Shown piece after piece: positions 33,290 through 43,229 of a DNA stretch of 64,000 nucleotides (within the stretch, counting starts at the first letter, position 1; the number at the start of each line of letters is the position of its first letter). Below the pieces are notes generated by a model, which worked only from the letters and a program-made list of their open reading frames with translations, was not told the origin of the DNA and searched no databases. This DNA comes from Tenacibaculum sp. Bg11-29 (GTDB lineage: Bacteria > Bacteroidota > Bacteroidia > Flavobacteriales > Flavobacteriaceae): the NCBI RefSeq assembly GCF_002836595.1, contig NZ_PJBB01000003.1, forward strand, positions 992,001 through 1,056,000, in the 5' to 3' direction. Both the position numbers and the translations under genes were made by a program.

Positions 33290-34600
33290 TTATCTTCTTC
33301 TATTTTTTTTTGGAGCCCCGTCACTTCTTCTTGAAGGATCGCTAGGACGTTCTCTCTTTGGTTTTTTATTTCCCTCAGATGCCCCTCTATGTGAAGCACC
33401 TACTCCTTTTTTCTTTCCTCCTCCAGATTTTTTCTTTTGGGTTGCAGCTCTTTTAGGACCAGCAGTATCTTTAGGTTCGTACCCTTCAATAACTTCGGTC
33501 TTTAATTTTTGCTTTAGTATTTTTTCTATTTCTTTTTGGTATTCCGTTTCTTCGCTACAAACTAAAGAAATAGCTTCTCCCTTTGCACCAGCTCTACCAG
33601 TTCTACCAATTCTATGTACATAATCTTCTGGTACATTTGGTAACTCAAAATTTATAACGTGCGGTAATAATGGAATGTCAATACCACGAGCAGCAATATC
33701 AGTAGCTACTAAAACTCTATTCGTATTGCTTTTAAAATTAGCCAATGCTTTTGTTCGAGCACCTTGACTTTTATTTCCATGAATTGCAGCAGCAGAAATA
33801 CCTGCTTTTACCAATTTTTCAGTTAACTTATTGGCGCCATGTTTTGTTCTTGTAAAGATTAAAACCTGACTCCAGTTACCGTCTTTAATTAAATTGATGA
33901 CAACCTCAGTTTTTTTACCTTTATCTACAGCGTATGCTTTTTGAGAAACTTTCTCTGCTGTTGAGTTTTCAGGTTCGGCTTCTACAGAAACAGGGTCTCT
34001 TAAAATTCCTCCAGCTAATCTTTTTATTTCTTGTGAAAACGTAGCAGAAAACATTAAATTCTGACGCTTTGCAGGCATAAAACTAATGATTTTGTTAATA
34101 TCTCTCACAAAACCCATGTCTAGCATTCTATCAGCTTCATCTAAAATAAGTACTTCTATTCGATTAAAAGAAACTGCTTTTTGATCGTGTAAATCTAATA
34201 ATCTACCAGGAGTGGCAACTAATATATCTACTCCTTGTCTTAAAGTTTTTATTTGACTGGCTGCTTTTACACCACCAAAAACTACGGTAGATCTTATATC
34301 TAAATAAGTACTGTATTCTCTTACGTTATCGTAAACCTGAGCAGCTAATTCTCTTGTTGGCGTTAAAACCAATGCTCTTACAGGGCGATATTTTGGGTGT
34401 TTCGATTCTGCTAATCGTTGTAAAACAGGTAATGTAAAACCTGCAGTTTTCCCGGTACCAGTTTGTGCTGAAGCTAATACATCTTTTCCTGCTAAAATAT
34501 GTGGAATTGCTTTTGCTTGTATTGGAGATGGAGTATCGTATCCTTTTTCTTTGATCGCTTTTAATAAAGCATCAGATAATCCTAAAGATTTAAATGTCAT
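33290..34600 (-). CDS. rhlE: DEAD-box RNA helicase, RhlE type
   Basis: 436 aa. Q motif ([13 protein letters not shown]), motif [11 protein letters not shown], Ia PTRELAAQV, motif [31 protein letters not shown] basic Arg/Lys/Gly-rich tail ([18 protein letters not shown]) follows the core for RNA binding. ATP-dependent unwinding of RNA in ribosome assembly or decay, cytoplasmic. The family is usually cold-responsive in marine Bacteroidota; no regulatory element stands out upstream. Confidence 0.92.
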   Translation of the reverse strand: MTFKSLGLSDALLKAIKEKGYDTPSPIQAKAIPHILAGKDVLASAQTGTGKTAGFTLPVLQRLAESKHPKYRPVRALVLTPTRELAAQVYDNVREYSTYLDIRSTVVFGGVKAASQIKTLRQGVDILVATPGRLLDLHDQKAVSFNRIEVLILDEADRMLDMGFVRDINKIISFMPAKRQNLMFSATFSQEIKRLAGGILRDPVSVEAEPENSTAEKVSQKAYAVDKGKKTEVVINLIKDGNWSQVLIFTRTKHGANKLTEKLVKAGISAAAIHGNKSQGARTKALANFKSNTNRVLVATDIAARGIDIPLLPHVINFELPNVPEDYVHRIGRTGRAGAKGEAISLVCSEETEYQKEIEKILKQKLKTEVIEGYEPKDTAGPKRAATQKKKSGGGKKKGVGASHRGASEGNKKPKRERPSDPSRRSDGAPKKNRRR

Positions 34601-34686
34601 ATATATTATTTTAGAAACACTCTAAAATAAGTATCTCTTTGAACCTGCAAAGGTACTGCTATTTTATTAGGAAGCACCTTAAATGA

Positions 34687-34716
34687 AATAAGACGTCTAT
34701 TATCAGACGTCTTATT
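34687..34716. terminator. Strong inverted repeat, likely terminator
   Basis: Twelve-bp perfect stem AATAAGACGTCT/AGACGTCTTATT with a 6-nt loop, located after the 83-aa gene (minus strand) and upstream of rhlE. Confidence 0.7.
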
Positions 34717-34733
34717 AATTTAATATTTAATTT

Positions 34734-34985
34734 TTATTTTTTTATTGCGCTTTTAATAAGCCCAATAATAACCATTAAAACACCACCTCCAACACCACTA
34801 CCAGCAATGTTACCAATAATACCACTAATATCAATACCTAACATGCCTAGTAATTGAGCCCCAAGACCACCACCTAAAATTCCTATAACAGAATTCCAAA
34901 GCGTGCCCATTGAAAACTTCTTTAGTAAGGCACCAGCAATATTACCACCAACGGCACCACTTAATAAACTAATAATTAATTCCAT
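34734..34985 (-). CDS. Small glycine-rich membrane protein
   Basis: 83 aa with two hydrophobic, glycine-rich helices (ISLLSGAVGGNIAGALL; GIIGNIAGSGVGGGVLMVII) separated by FSMGTLWNSVIGILGGGLGA. The plan resembles the GlsB/YeaQ/YmgE transglycosylase-associated group, usually stress-induced and of unknown action. Own terminator downstream; no operon partners. Confidence 0.75.
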   Translation of the reverse strand: MELIISLLSGAVGGNIAGALLKKFSMGTLWNSVIGILGGGLGAQLLGMLGIDISGIIGNIAGSGVGGGVLMVIIGLIKSAIKK

Positions 34986-35059
34986 AATTTTGTTTTTAAT
35001 AGGTTAATTGATTCTAAAGAAAGGTAAAATTAATTTATAAAGCAAATTAAATCAAGTGG

Positions 35060-36025
35060 TTATGTTTTTCCGAAGTGAAATAAAGCGTCTCCCATATTTA
35101 CGACAGGGAAATTGTTTTTTGAGATAATATAACCATCAGTAGGAGCTTTTACAGCAAAATTTGTTTCACCGTAAGTATCCATAATGTGACCTAAGATCTC
35201 TCCTTTTTTAACGTTTGCTCCGTTTTTAACTTTAGGGTTAAATAAACCAGCAACTTTAGCACGAATCCATTTTCGTTTATAAAGTTGAATGGATGTTGAG
35301 TTTTGATGAATTTTAACATCTTTATGAATCATCTTAAAATACCTTAAAATACGTAAAGTTCCATCTATTCCCTGTTGAATAGCATTTTCATCTAATCGTA
35401 ATGATTCTCCTCCCTCATATACAATCACAGGGATATTGTTTTTATAACATTGGTTTCTAAAAGATTTCGGAATAAGCTTAGATCCAAAAAATAATGGTGC
35501 ATTAAATAATTTAGCGAGTTCAAACCCTCGATTATCTTCAGGGGTATATCTTATTTGAGGGAAATTATTTCGTTGCGCACCGCCAGTATGAAAATCAATA
35601 GCAAAATCAACATTTTTTACAAGTTCTTTCATTAAATAATATGCCATTCGACTTGCTAATGAACCATTTTTAGAACCTGGGAAGCTTCGGTTTACATCTT
35701 TACCGTGCATGTTACGAGATAAACTTAAAAACCCAAAAACATTTAATAAAGGAACTACAATAACACAGCCTCTATGAATTTTATACGTTTTATCTATCAA
35801 AAGCCTGCGAACAAGTTCAACACTGTTTACTTCATCACCATGTAGACCTCCTTGTAGTAAAACTGTAGGACCAAGTTCATCTCCATTAAAAATATATACT
35901 GGAATTTCAATAAGCGTACCAGTGGGTAATCTATCTACAGGGATTTTAATTAATTTAGATTCGCCCAAACCAATTTTTTGCCCGCGTATTTCTACGATTT
36001 TGTTTTTAAACTCTTGTTCGAACAT
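35060..36025 (-). CDS. M14-like succinylglutamate desuccinylase/aspartoacylase family protein
   Basis: 321 aa. Zinc ligands GGLHGDEVNSVE (His, Glu) and VDFAIDFHTGG (His); catalytic Glu in VIVYEGGES; a C-terminal beta domain (KVKNGANVKKGEILGHI, biotinyl-like). The gene overlaps the RimK-like gene by 20 bp, and the two form a conserved pair in many bacteria: a ligase adding amino acids and a deacylase/peptidase removing acyl or amino-acid groups. The substrate is not known. Confidence 0.85.
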   Translation of the reverse strand: MFEQEFKNKIVEIRGQKIGLGESKLIKIPVDRLPTGTLIEIPVYIFNGDELGPTVLLQGGLHGDEVNSVELVRRLLIDKTYKIHRGCVIVVPLLNVFGFLSLSRNMHGKDVNRSFPGSKNGSLASRMAYYLMKELVKNVDFAIDFHTGGAQRNNFPQIRYTPEDNRGFELAKLFNAPLFFGSKLIPKSFRNQCYKNNIPVIVYEGGESLRLDENAIQQGIDGTLRILRYFKMIHKDVKIHQNSTSIQLYKRKWIRAKVAGLFNPKVKNGANVKKGEILGHIMDTYGETNFAVKAPTDGYIISKNNFPVVNMGDALFHFGKT

Positions 36026-36893
36026 TTTCTTCTAAAAATTTAATAATAGATTTAGCAATATTATCTTTTGTGTATGCTTCTATTCCTTGCAAACCAGGGG
36101 TTGAATTAACTTCAATTAACAAAGAGCCTCTTTTAGAGCGAACTAAGTCAACTCCTGTTATTGGTAAGTTTAAGTATTGTGCAGCATTTATCGCTATTTT
36201 TATTTCTTCAGGAGATAAATCAATTTTAAATCCACTACCACCTTGGTGTATATTCGAACGAAAATCATCATCTGAGCCCTTTCGTTTCATAGATGAAACG
36301 ACTTTATTACCGACCACAAAAGCTCGAACATCTTCACTATTACTTTCCTTGATAAATTCTTGTAATAAAACACTAGTATTTGTATTGTACATAGTATCGA
36401 TAATTGATTTTGCTGACTTTTTACTTTCAGCTAAAATAACTCCCGAACCGTGAGTACCTTCTTGTAGTTTTATTATAATGGGAGCACCTCCTAGCAAATC
36501 TATCTGTTCACTAATATTTTCTGGGTTTACCGAAAAAAGAGTGTCAGGAATTGGAATGTTTTTTCGATTCATTATTTGTAAAGTACAAGCTTTATTCTGT
36601 GATTGTAAAATTCCCGAAGAACTAGCTGTTGTATATACTCCGTTCATTTCAAATTCTTTAACAACAGCAGCCCCATGGCGAGTGGCAGAAGCTCCAATTC
36701 TTGGAATAATAACATCAGGAATGTCAATAATATTATCGCCATTATAAATTATTTTTGATTTCCCGTTTGTTAGTTTTATAGCACATTTTAAATGATTAAT
36801 AATTCTAATTTTATGCCCACGGCGATTGGCTTCTTTGTATATTCTTTGAGTAGAATATATTTGGTCGCTAACAGAAAGAATAAAAATATTCAT
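36006..36893 (-). CDS. rimK: RimK-like ATP-grasp ligase
   Basis: 295 aa. N-terminal pre-ATP-grasp domain (MNIFILSVSDQIYSTQRIYK), ATP-grasp core with IIIKLQEGTHGSGVILAESK, LLQEFIKES, DVRAFVVG and the Mg-binding GVDLVRSKRGSLLIEVNSTP. RimK members add glutamate to ribosomal protein S6 or make glutamate-containing peptides. Upstream a -7-like TAGCTTTG (36917-36924, minus) lacks a well-spaced -33 box. First gene of the two-gene operon with the M14-like gene. Substrate identity is inferred only by family. Confidence 0.87.
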   Translation of the reverse strand: MNIFILSVSDQIYSTQRIYKEANRRGHKIRIINHLKCAIKLTNGKSKIIYNGDNIIDIPDVIIPRIGASATRHGAAVVKEFEMNGVYTTASSSGILQSQNKACTLQIMNRKNIPIPDTLFSVNPENISEQIDLLGGAPIIIKLQEGTHGSGVILAESKKSAKSIIDTMYNTNTSVLLQEFIKESNSEDVRAFVVGNKVVSSMKRKGSDDDFRSNIHQGGSGFKIDLSPEEIKIAINAAQYLNLPITGVDLVRSKRGSLLIEVNSTPGLQGIEAYTKDNIAKSIIKFLEENVRTRV

Positions 36894-37040
36894 AAAATTT
36901 AGTTGTTCAGATTACACAAAGCTAACATTTTTTTTGCAGCAAAAAAGCCATTTTTTAAAGGTTAATAAAACTAATGTTTTGTTAATTTTTTTGATATTAA
37001 ATATACATCAAGTAATTTCATCGGTTCTAAACCAAACAAA

Positions 37041-39854
37041 ATGAAAACGATTACTAAAGTTTTTATAGCATTTTTACCATATGCTTTAATAGCACAACAA
37101 GCTACTTCGCCTAAGAAAATTGAAGAAGCATTATTACAAAAAGAAGCATTAATAAAAACATCGTTAGTTAAAAATATTTCTTTTGAGAATATAGGGCCGA
37201 CTGTAATGAGTGGTCGTGTAGTTGATATAGATGTAAATCCAGAAAATACTACCGAATTTTATGTAGGATATGCTTCTGGAGGGTTGTGGTATACGAATAA
37301 CAATGGAACAACATTTATACCAGTTTTAGATAATTCTCCGACACAGAATGTAGGTGATATTGCTGTAGATTGGAAGAGTGGAACAATATGGGTGGGTACA
37401 GGAGAAAACAATTCTTCTCGTTCGTCGTATGCAGGTATTGGAATTTTAAAATCGACAGATAAAGGTAAAACTTGGGTGAATGTTGGGTTAACCGATTCTC
37501 ATCATATTGGTAGAATTTTAATCAACCCTAAAAACCCAGATGAGGTTGTTATTGGAGTTATTGGTCACTTATATTCTTCAAATACAGAAAGAGGAATTTT
37601 TAAGACAGCCGATGGTGGCAAAACATGGAATAAAACCTTGTTTGTTAATGATAATACAGGTATTATAGATGTGCAACCAGCACCTGATAATTTTAATGTG
37701 TTGTATGCAGCAGCATGGCAACGAGATCGTACAGCGTGGAATTTTAAAGGAGATGGAGAGAATTCTGCAATTTATAAATCTACAGATGCAGGTAATTCTT
37801 GGATTAAAATTTCAGAGAATAATGGATTTCCTAACGGCAAAAGCGTTGGTAGAATTGGTTTAGCCGTTTTTAATGAAAATACAGTATATGCTTTTCATGA
37901 TAGTCAATTTAGAAGAAAAGATGAAAAGAAAAAAGTAACTTCTAATGCATTGACTAAAGGTGATTTTAAAACAATGCAGATTTCAGATTTTTTGAAATTA
38001 AAAGATAAAAAGCTGAATACCTATTTAAAAATGAATGGTTTTCAAGAAAAGTATCGTGCTGAAAATGTAAAACAAATGGTGCGTGCAGGTTCTGTTAAAC
38101 CAGCTGATTTAGCTAAGTATTTAGAAAACGCAAACACTTTATTATTTGATACACCTGTTGTTGGAGCTGAGGTTTTTAAAACAACGAATGGTGGGGGAAG
38201 TTGGAAAAAAACACATGAAGATTACTTAGATGATTTGTATTATTCTTATGGTTATTATTTTGGTGAAATTAGAGTTGATCCGCAAGATGAAAACGGAATT
38301 TATGTATTGGGTGTTCCTGTTTTAAAATCGAAAGATGGTGGGAAAACTTTTACATCTATTAGTAAAGAAAATGTGCATGCCGATCATCAAGCATTATGGG
38401 TAAACCCTAAAAAGAAAGGACATTTAATAGAAGGAAATGATGGAGGATTAAATATTTCTTACGATGATGGAGAAAGTTGGGTAAAAGCAAATCAACCGGC
38501 TGTTGGTCAGTTTTACACAGTGTATGCTGATAATCAGAAGAATTATAAAGTGTATGGAGGTTTACAAGATAATGGGGTTTGGGTAGCAAATAACAATGCG
38601 AAAATTAATAAACGTTGGAAACAAACAGGTAAAAATCCGTATGAAAGTTTAATGGGAGGAGACGGAATGCAAGTTGCTGTTGATGATAGAAATCCGAACA
38701 TTGTGTATACAGGTTATCAGTTTGGTAATTATTACCGAATTGATAGAGAAACAGGAAGCCAAAAATACATTCAACCAAAACATACATTAGGAGAAACACC
38801 ATATCGTTTTAACTGGCAAACACCAATTCAGTTATCAAAACATAATCAAGATATTTTATACTTAGGAGGAAATAAATTACATAGATCTTTAGATAGAGGT
38901 GATACTTGGGAAGCTATTTCTAATGATTTAACCAAAGGAGGAAAAAAAGGGAATGTTGCTTACGGTACGCTAACAACAATTTCTGAAAGCCCGTTTCAAT
39001 TTGGATTACTTTATGTGGGATCTGATGATGGTTTGATACATGTTTCTAAAAACGGAGGTGGTAGCTGGGAGAATATTTCTAGTACATTACCGCAAAATCT
39101 ATGGGTAACTCGTGTAATTGCTTCAAAACATAAAAAAGAGACGGTATATGTTACTTTAAACGGATATAGATTTGATGATTTTACTACTTATATATACAAA
39201 TCTGATGATTATGGTAAAACATGGCAAAATATTAGCAATAACATTCCTGCATCTCCAGTAAATGTAATTAAAGAAGACCCTAAAAAAGAAACTATATTAT
39301 ATGTAGGAACCGATAACGGATTGTATACTTCTTTAGATAAAGGAAAAAACTGGCAACCGTTTAAAAAAGAACTACCTAATGTAGCGGTTCATGATTTAGT
39401 AATTCAACCTACAGCAAAACACTTAATAGTAGCGACTCATGGGCGTAGTTTGTATAAGGCAAATGTAGCTCCGTTACAAGAATTTAATAATGAAGAAGCG
39501 TTATTTTCTATCAAAAATATTAGCAAAAGTGATTTTTGGGGAAGTTCTTGGAGTAAATGGTTAAAAGCGAATACACCTAAAGTTGTTATTCCGTTTTATG
39601 TAAACAAAAATGAAGAAGTTACAATACATATTTATTCAGATGAAATTTTGGTAAATGCTATAAAAACGAAAGCTGAAAAAGGTTTTAATGAAGCTGTTTT
39701 TGACGCTTCTTTTTCCAATAAAGGATTAAAAGAGTTTCGTAAGAAAAATGAAAATACAACAATTAAAAAAGCTAAAAATGATACGTATTATTTACCTAAA
39801 GGGAAGTATACCGTTGAAATAAATAATAAAAAACAAGTATTTGAAATAAAATAA
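37041..39854 (+). CDS. Secreted BNR/VPS10-like beta-propeller protein
   Basis: 937 aa with a signal peptide (residues 1-19, FIAFLPYALIAQQ). Many BNR/Asp-box repeats (STDKGKTW, TADGGKTW, STDAGNSW, SKDGGKTF, SLDRGDTW, SKNGGGSW, SDDYGKTW, SLDKGKNW), the folding marks of sortilin/sialidase-type propellers; the likely fold is two propellers. The last ~120 residues lack the repeats. Members in Flavobacteria are exported and of unknown activity, described as glycosyl-hydrolase-like; I see no sialidase catalytic Arg triad. Promoter region is shared with the divergent RimK gene. Confidence 0.85.
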   Translation: MKTITKVFIAFLPYALIAQQATSPKKIEEALLQKEALIKTSLVKNISFENIGPTVMSGRVVDIDVNPENTTEFYVGYASGGLWYTNNNGTTFIPVLDNSPTQNVGDIAVDWKSGTIWVGTGENNSSRSSYAGIGILKSTDKGKTWVNVGLTDSHHIGRILINPKNPDEVVIGVIGHLYSSNTERGIFKTADGGKTWNKTLFVNDNTGIIDVQPAPDNFNVLYAAAWQRDRTAWNFKGDGENSAIYKSTDAGNSWIKISENNGFPNGKSVGRIGLAVFNENTVYAFHDSQFRRKDEKKKVTSNALTKGDFKTMQISDFLKLKDKKLNTYLKMNGFQEKYRAENVKQMVRAGSVKPADLAKYLENANTLLFDTPVVGAEVFKTTNGGGSWKKTHEDYLDDLYYSYGYYFGEIRVDPQDENGIYVLGVPVLKSKDGGKTFTSISKENVHADHQALWVNPKKKGHLIEGNDGGLNISYDDGESWVKANQPAVGQFYTVYADNQKNYKVYGGLQDNGVWVANNNAKINKRWKQTGKNPYESLMGGDGMQVAVDDRNPNIVYTGYQFGNYYRIDRETGSQKYIQPKHTLGETPYRFNWQTPIQLSKHNQDILYLGGNKLHRSLDRGDTWEAISNDLTKGGKKGNVAYGTLTTISESPFQFGLLYVGSDDGLIHVSKNGGGSWENISSTLPQNLWVTRVIASKHKKETVYVTLNGYRFDDFTTYIYKSDDYGKTWQNISNNIPASPVNVIKEDPKKETILYVGTDNGLYTSLDKGKNWQPFKKELPNVAVHDLVIQPTAKHLIVATHGRSLYKANVAPLQEFNNEEALFSIKNISKSDFWGSSWSKWLKANTPKVVIPFYVNKNEEVTIHIYSDEILVNAIKTKAEKGFNEAVFDASFSNKGLKEFRKKNENTTIKKAKNDTYYLPKGKYTVEINNKKQVFEIK

Positions 39855-39871
39855 GCAGGCTTTTAATAAAG

Positions 39872-39899
39872 ACTCCATTTAATTTAAATGGAGTTTTTG
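39872..39899. terminator. Terminator between convergent genes
   Basis: Nine-bp stem ACTCCATTT/AAATGGAGT, AATTT loop, then TTTT. It serves the propeller gene and may also serve the convergent dioxygenase gene. Confidence 0.85.
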
Positions 39900-39903
39900 T
39901 TGA

Positions 39904-40776
39904 TTAATCTATTTTTAAAGATGTCATACTAATTCTTGGGTTTTGTAAAGAGTCGTTAAACAACTCAATTTTGTCAGTTTTATCTTTTAAGCCTAGAGAA
40001 TAAATTAAAGGAAAATAATGATCTGGAGTAGGAATTGCTAGCTGTACTGCTTTTCCTAATTTTTTATAATTTAATAAAGGTTTAAAGTTTTCATCTAAAA
40101 TCAATTTATTAACAATTTCTCTAGCTTCATTGCCAAAATCATGTTTGGCTGTGTTGGTATCCATTTTACCAATGTTATGAACAATATTTCCACTACCAAT
40201 AATTAAAACTCCTTTATAACGTAGTTTAGCTAGTTTTTTACTTAGTTCAAAATGGTATTCGGGAGATTTATAATAATCAATACTTAATTGTAAAACCGGA
40301 ATATCTGCTTTAGGGTACAAATGCTTTATTACCGACCAAGTTCCGTGGTCTAATCCCCATTCATGATCTAATTCTATTTTATTATTAGGTAAAAATAATT
40401 TCTGTGTTTCTTTTGCTAATTCATTATTCCCTTTTGCAGGATAATTTACATCGTGTAATTCCTGAGGAAAACCACCAAAATCATGTATTGTCCTTGGGTT
40501 TTCCATAGCTGTAATTTTTGTTCCTTTTGTTAACCAGTGAGCCGAAACACAAATTATAGCATTTGGTTTTGGTAATGTTTTAGCTATTTTTTTAAATCCT
40601 AAAGTATATTCATTTTCTTCAATAGCATTCATAGGTGTACCATGGCCTAAGAATAGAACGGGCATTTTGGGTGTGTTTTCAAAAACATTCATCATATTTT
40701 CAATATTTGAAAGCGGTGCCATTGCCATTGATACTGATGATAAACCTGCTAATTGTAAGAATTTTTTTCTATCCAA
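39904..40776 (-). CDS. ygiD: 4,5-DOPA dioxygenase-like extradiol enzyme
   Basis: 290 aa. LigB-type fold with metal ligands in FLGHGTPMNAIEEN, VSAHWLTKGT, WGLDHGTWSVIKHLYP and GSGNIVHNIG. It has a 25-30 residue N-terminal extension (KFLQLAGLSSVSMAMAPL) that looks like a signal or anchor sequence and is unusual for the cytoplasmic YgiD proteins; an internal Met near MNVFENTPKMPVLFLG would remove it. Metal-dependent ring opening of catechol-like substrates. It converges on the propeller gene and is divergent from folB. Confidence 0.85.
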   Translation of the reverse strand: MDRKKFLQLAGLSSVSMAMAPLSNIENMMNVFENTPKMPVLFLGHGTPMNAIEENEYTLGFKKIAKTLPKPNAIICVSAHWLTKGTKITAMENPRTIHDFGGFPQELHDVNYPAKGNNELAKETQKLFLPNNKIELDHEWGLDHGTWSVIKHLYPKADIPVLQLSIDYYKSPEYHFELSKKLAKLRYKGVLIIGSGNIVHNIGKMDTNTAKHDFGNEAREIVNKLILDENFKPLLNYKKLGKAVQLAIPTPDHYFPLIYSLGLKDKTDKIELFNDSLQNPRISMTSLKID

Positions 40777-40801
40777 AATATTTTTTTATTAAAATACAAT
40801 A

Positions 40802-40809
40802 TATCTTTG
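40802..40809 (+). promoter_or_regulatory. -7 element of folB (leaderless arrangement)
   Basis: TATCTTTG ends 5 nt before the folB ATG at 40815, so the mRNA must begin at or within a few bases of the start codon. No ribosome-binding site can exist. Same geometry as upstream of 44980. Confidence 0.55.
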
Positions 40810-40814
40810 CAAAT

Positions 40815-41177
40815 ATGGGAATTATACGTGTAAACAACATCCGGTTATATACAAATCACGGATGTTTAGAAGAAGAAGCTAAAATTGGCTCAGAATATCG
40901 AATTGATATAGAAGTGAAAGCAGATTTACAAAAATCAGCAAAAACAGATGAACTAGTTGATACTGTTGACTATGTTCATTTAAATCATATTATTAAAGAA
41001 GAAATGGCAATTCGATCTAAATTATTAGAGCATGTTGCGCAACGTATTTTAGATAGAGTATTTAAAGAAATACAATTAATTGAAGAGGTGGAAGTTAGCG
41101 TTTCAAAAATTAATCCACCGATAGGAGGTAATGTGGCTGAAGTGGTAATTGTTTTAAAAGAAGTGCGTAAAAGTTAA
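40815..41177 (+). CDS. folB: Dihydroneopterin aldolase
   Basis: 120 aa from ATG 40815; a longer open frame to 40635 overlaps ygiD antisense and the promoter, so it is rejected. Family motifs: IRVNNIRLYTNHGCLEEEAK, YRIDIEV, VDYVHLNHIIKEE, LLEHVAQRILDRV, SKINPPIGGNVAEV. Retro-aldol step of folate biosynthesis, cytoplasm. A -7 box lies 5 nt before the start codon, indicating a leaderless transcript. Confidence 0.93.
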   Translation: MGIIRVNNIRLYTNHGCLEEEAKIGSEYRIDIEVKADLQKSAKTDELVDTVDYVHLNHIIKEEMAIRSKLLEHVAQRILDRVFKEIQLIEEVEVSVSKINPPIGGNVAEVVIVLKEVRKS

Positions 41178-41183
41178 AAAAAA

Positions 41184-41214
41184 CTTGCATTAAAGGATAA
41201 AAGATGTAAATTTG
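41184..41214 (+). promoter_or_regulatory. Promoter of tRNA-Cys
   Basis: CTTG (41184-41187), 19-bp spacer, TAAATTTG (41207-41214). It ends 18 bp before the tRNA's first base. Confidence 0.7.
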
Positions 41215-41232
41215 CAGTCTTTATTACCAAAG

Positions 41233-41303
41233 GGTGTCTTGGCCGAGTGGCTAGGCAATGGTTTGCAAAACCATGTACAGCGGTTCGAATCCGCTAGACA
41301 CCT
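41233..41303 (+). tRNA. tRNA-Cys (GCA)
   Basis: 71-nt cloverleaf: acceptor GGTGTCT/AGACACC (seven perfect pairs), discriminator T at 41303, anticodon arm ATGGT-TTGCAAA-ACCAT with GCA anticodon, T arm AGCGG-TTCGAAT-CCGCT. The CCA end is not encoded. An 88-aa frame across it is spurious. Transcribed from its own promoter and terminated just downstream. Confidence 0.97.
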
Positions 41304-41304
41304 C

Positions 41305-41346
41305 AAAACCGTTATAAGTCAATTGATTTATAACGGTTTTTATTTT
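41305..41346 (+). terminator. tRNA terminator
   Basis: Thirteen-bp stem AAAACCGTTATAA/TTATAACGGTTTT, 10-nt loop, followed by TATTTTTT. Confidence 0.9.
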
Positions 41347-41497
41347 TTAGAAAATAGCTATCTGCAAATAAATTATTTAAGAAAAATAAATAGCATTATA
41401 CCATTTTTAGAAGTAAATTGTTTTTTGCAAGAGCTATTAAAATATGGTTATGAAAATGTCCTAAGCCCTTGTTGTTAAATAGTAAAAATGTAATCCA

Positions 41498-42415
41498 ATG
41501 AAAAAAAACATCACCATGACTACTTTCTGGCTATGTTTGGTATTGTTAACTATTACTAGTTGTACAAATATTTCAAATGCAAAGGGAAAAAGCATATCAA
41601 AAGTTCAGAAAATTCATGTAGAACCTGAAGGGATAGATACCGAAAGTTACACAAACATTTCAATTGCAGAGGAAAACCCTATGTCAATAATTAAGAAAAT
41701 TTATGTTGAAGGTGAAGCGGAAGGAACAGATGCGGAAATACGAGTTAATGATATTCCAATCATATACTTAAAAGCGGGTTCTGACGTAAAAAGTGTTCTT
41801 ATTGAAATAAATTTATTATCAGGAACCAATACGCTTTCTATTATCCCAACAGGGAAAGAGGGGGCTGTTATAACACGCATAGTCGCTTATAAAGTTGGTG
41901 ATTGGGTAGATGGCAGGGGAGGTGAAACGCTTTTGGTATTGAGAGCTAAAAAAGGAAAAACAGTAACAGGAACAGTCGAACTATCAGCTAATCGGCCTGA
42001 ATGGGAGTGGTTGACCGCAGATATAGTGACTGATAATACCAGCCATGAAGAAGCTCTTAAATTTGCTAAATCTTATTATAAATCCTTAAAGGAAGGAGAT
42101 ACCAAAGTAATGGTCGAAGCACTACTACCATTGCATATGGATGAGTCAAAATTAGATACTGAGGTTACCTTGGAGGTGAGAAGTAAGGAGATTAGGGATG
42201 ACTTCACCGGCATTACAATTGATGAAAAATGGAAATGGGATGATATTAAGGATATTGTTTTCCACGCTAAACCTGTTGCTAATGGTAGGCTTTACGAGCT
42301 ACTACGTGAAGACGGCTCTAGTCTGTTTCGCACCAATCTAAAAGATAAACAGGGTCGTATAAACTTTAGCAGAATGATCGGGCGCAAAGATGGAAAATGG
42401 CAAATTTATCGTTAA
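41498..42415 (+). CDS. Hypothetical lipoprotein
   Basis: 305 aa with a lipobox (LLTITSC, Cys near residue 22). Two beta-type regions (IHVEPEGIDTESYTNISI; IYVEGEAEGTDAEIRV) and a C-terminal helical/beta part (EALKFAKSYYKSLKEGDTKV; INFSRMIGRKDGKWQIYR). I do not recognise a family. Its codon use looks slightly richer in G and C than its neighbours, and it follows a tRNA gene directly and precedes an IS transposase, hinting at acquisition. The gap 42416-42583 holds short fragments only. Confidence 0.65.
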   Translation: MKKNITMTTFWLCLVLLTITSCTNISNAKGKSISKVQKIHVEPEGIDTESYTNISIAEENPMSIIKKIYVEGEAEGTDAEIRVNDIPIIYLKAGSDVKSVLIEINLLSGTNTLSIIPTGKEGAVITRIVAYKVGDWVDGRGGETLLVLRAKKGKTVTGTVELSANRPEWEWLTADIVTDNTSHEEALKFAKSYYKSLKEGDTKVMVEALLPLHMDESKLDTEVTLEVRSKEIRDDFTGITIDEKWKWDDIKDIVFHAKPVANGRLYELLREDGSSLFRTNLKDKQGRINFSRMIGRKDGKWQIYR

Positions 42416-42583
42416 GGCTTTATTAATATAAAATTAGTGCAATCGCCTATTCTTTATCACGTTTTTATTTGACGACTTTTTTGAGGAAATAAAATATAGT
42501 GACCGAGATAGAACTAGATTTTTCGCATGATGAAGCTTTAGATTTTTTTTTGAGATTTATAAACGGAAGGAGCCTGAAAATAG

Positions 42584-43003
42584 TTAATCCTTAACCAATT
42601 CTTTTAAGTTTTGATCTTGGTCAATTTGCCAAGTATTTAAAATCCCATCACCATCAAAATCAGTAATAGCAGTTGCTTTAGCTTTAAATGAACTATTAGT
42701 AGCTTCTATTACTTGATAAGAGTAATTAGAACGACCGCCTTCGTTAACTTTCTTTGGAACTACAAAATCAATTGTGCTTAAGTCATTAGAATATTTAGAA
42801 TGCATAAAAAAATAGCTTCTTTGCATATTGTATAGTTGCGTAAGATTTGTTTGAGCTTCAATACTTTTTGCTTTAGAAATAAGGGGCATTAAATTAGGTA
42901 AAGCAAGTAATATTAAGATACCAATAATCATAAGAACAACTAAAAGTTCTTGAAGGTTAAAGGCGTTTATCTTTTTAAATAAAATTTTATCTGTTTTAAT
43001 CAT
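42584..43003 (-). CDS. Type IV pilin-like / pseudopilin protein
   Basis: 139 aa with a class III prepilin leader and hydrophobic helix (NAFNLQELLVVLMIIGILIL; the Glu at mature position 5 is present, the Phe precedes it). The globular part ends with DFDGDGILNTWQIDQDQ, a calcium-binding-loop pattern as in GspG pseudopilins. It would need a prepilin peptidase; no secretion genes are nearby. Leader FNLQELL deviates from the usual FTLIEL. Confidence 0.75.
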   Translation of the reverse strand: MIKTDKILFKKINAFNLQELLVVLMIIGILILLALPNLMPLISKAKSIEAQTNLTQLYNMQRSYFFMHSKYSNDLSTIDFVVPKKVNEGGRSNYSYQVIEATNSSFKAKATAITDFDGDGILNTWQIDQDQNLKELVKD

Positions 43004-43151
43004 TTGTTTTCATAACCTATTTAGATTTCAAAAGTAAAAAAAAATGCTACTTTTACCACCTCGCACTCTCTATTTAAAACCACGACAAAAGGGTTCCAAT
43101 ATTAGAGTTTTTCAATAATAGTAAGGCTTTAAGAAATCAAAAAAATAAAGA

Positions 43152-43187
43152 AAGGAATATTCAATATGCGAATATTCCTTTTTTTTA
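43152..43187 (+). terminator. Rho-independent terminator-like hairpin
   Basis: Eleven-bp stem AAGGAATATTC/GAATATTCCTT, AATATGC loop, T7 run. No plus-strand gene ends close by; it may be part of the IS flank. The 43004-43277 stretch holds this and the repeat at 43230. Confidence 0.65.
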
Positions 43188-43229
43188 TTGAAAACGATCG
43201 AACTAAAAAAATACAGTTTTTTAAACAAG

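Noticed and set aside
41212..41478. 88-aa open frame
   Set aside because: It runs through the tRNA-Cys gene and its terminator; no protein features.
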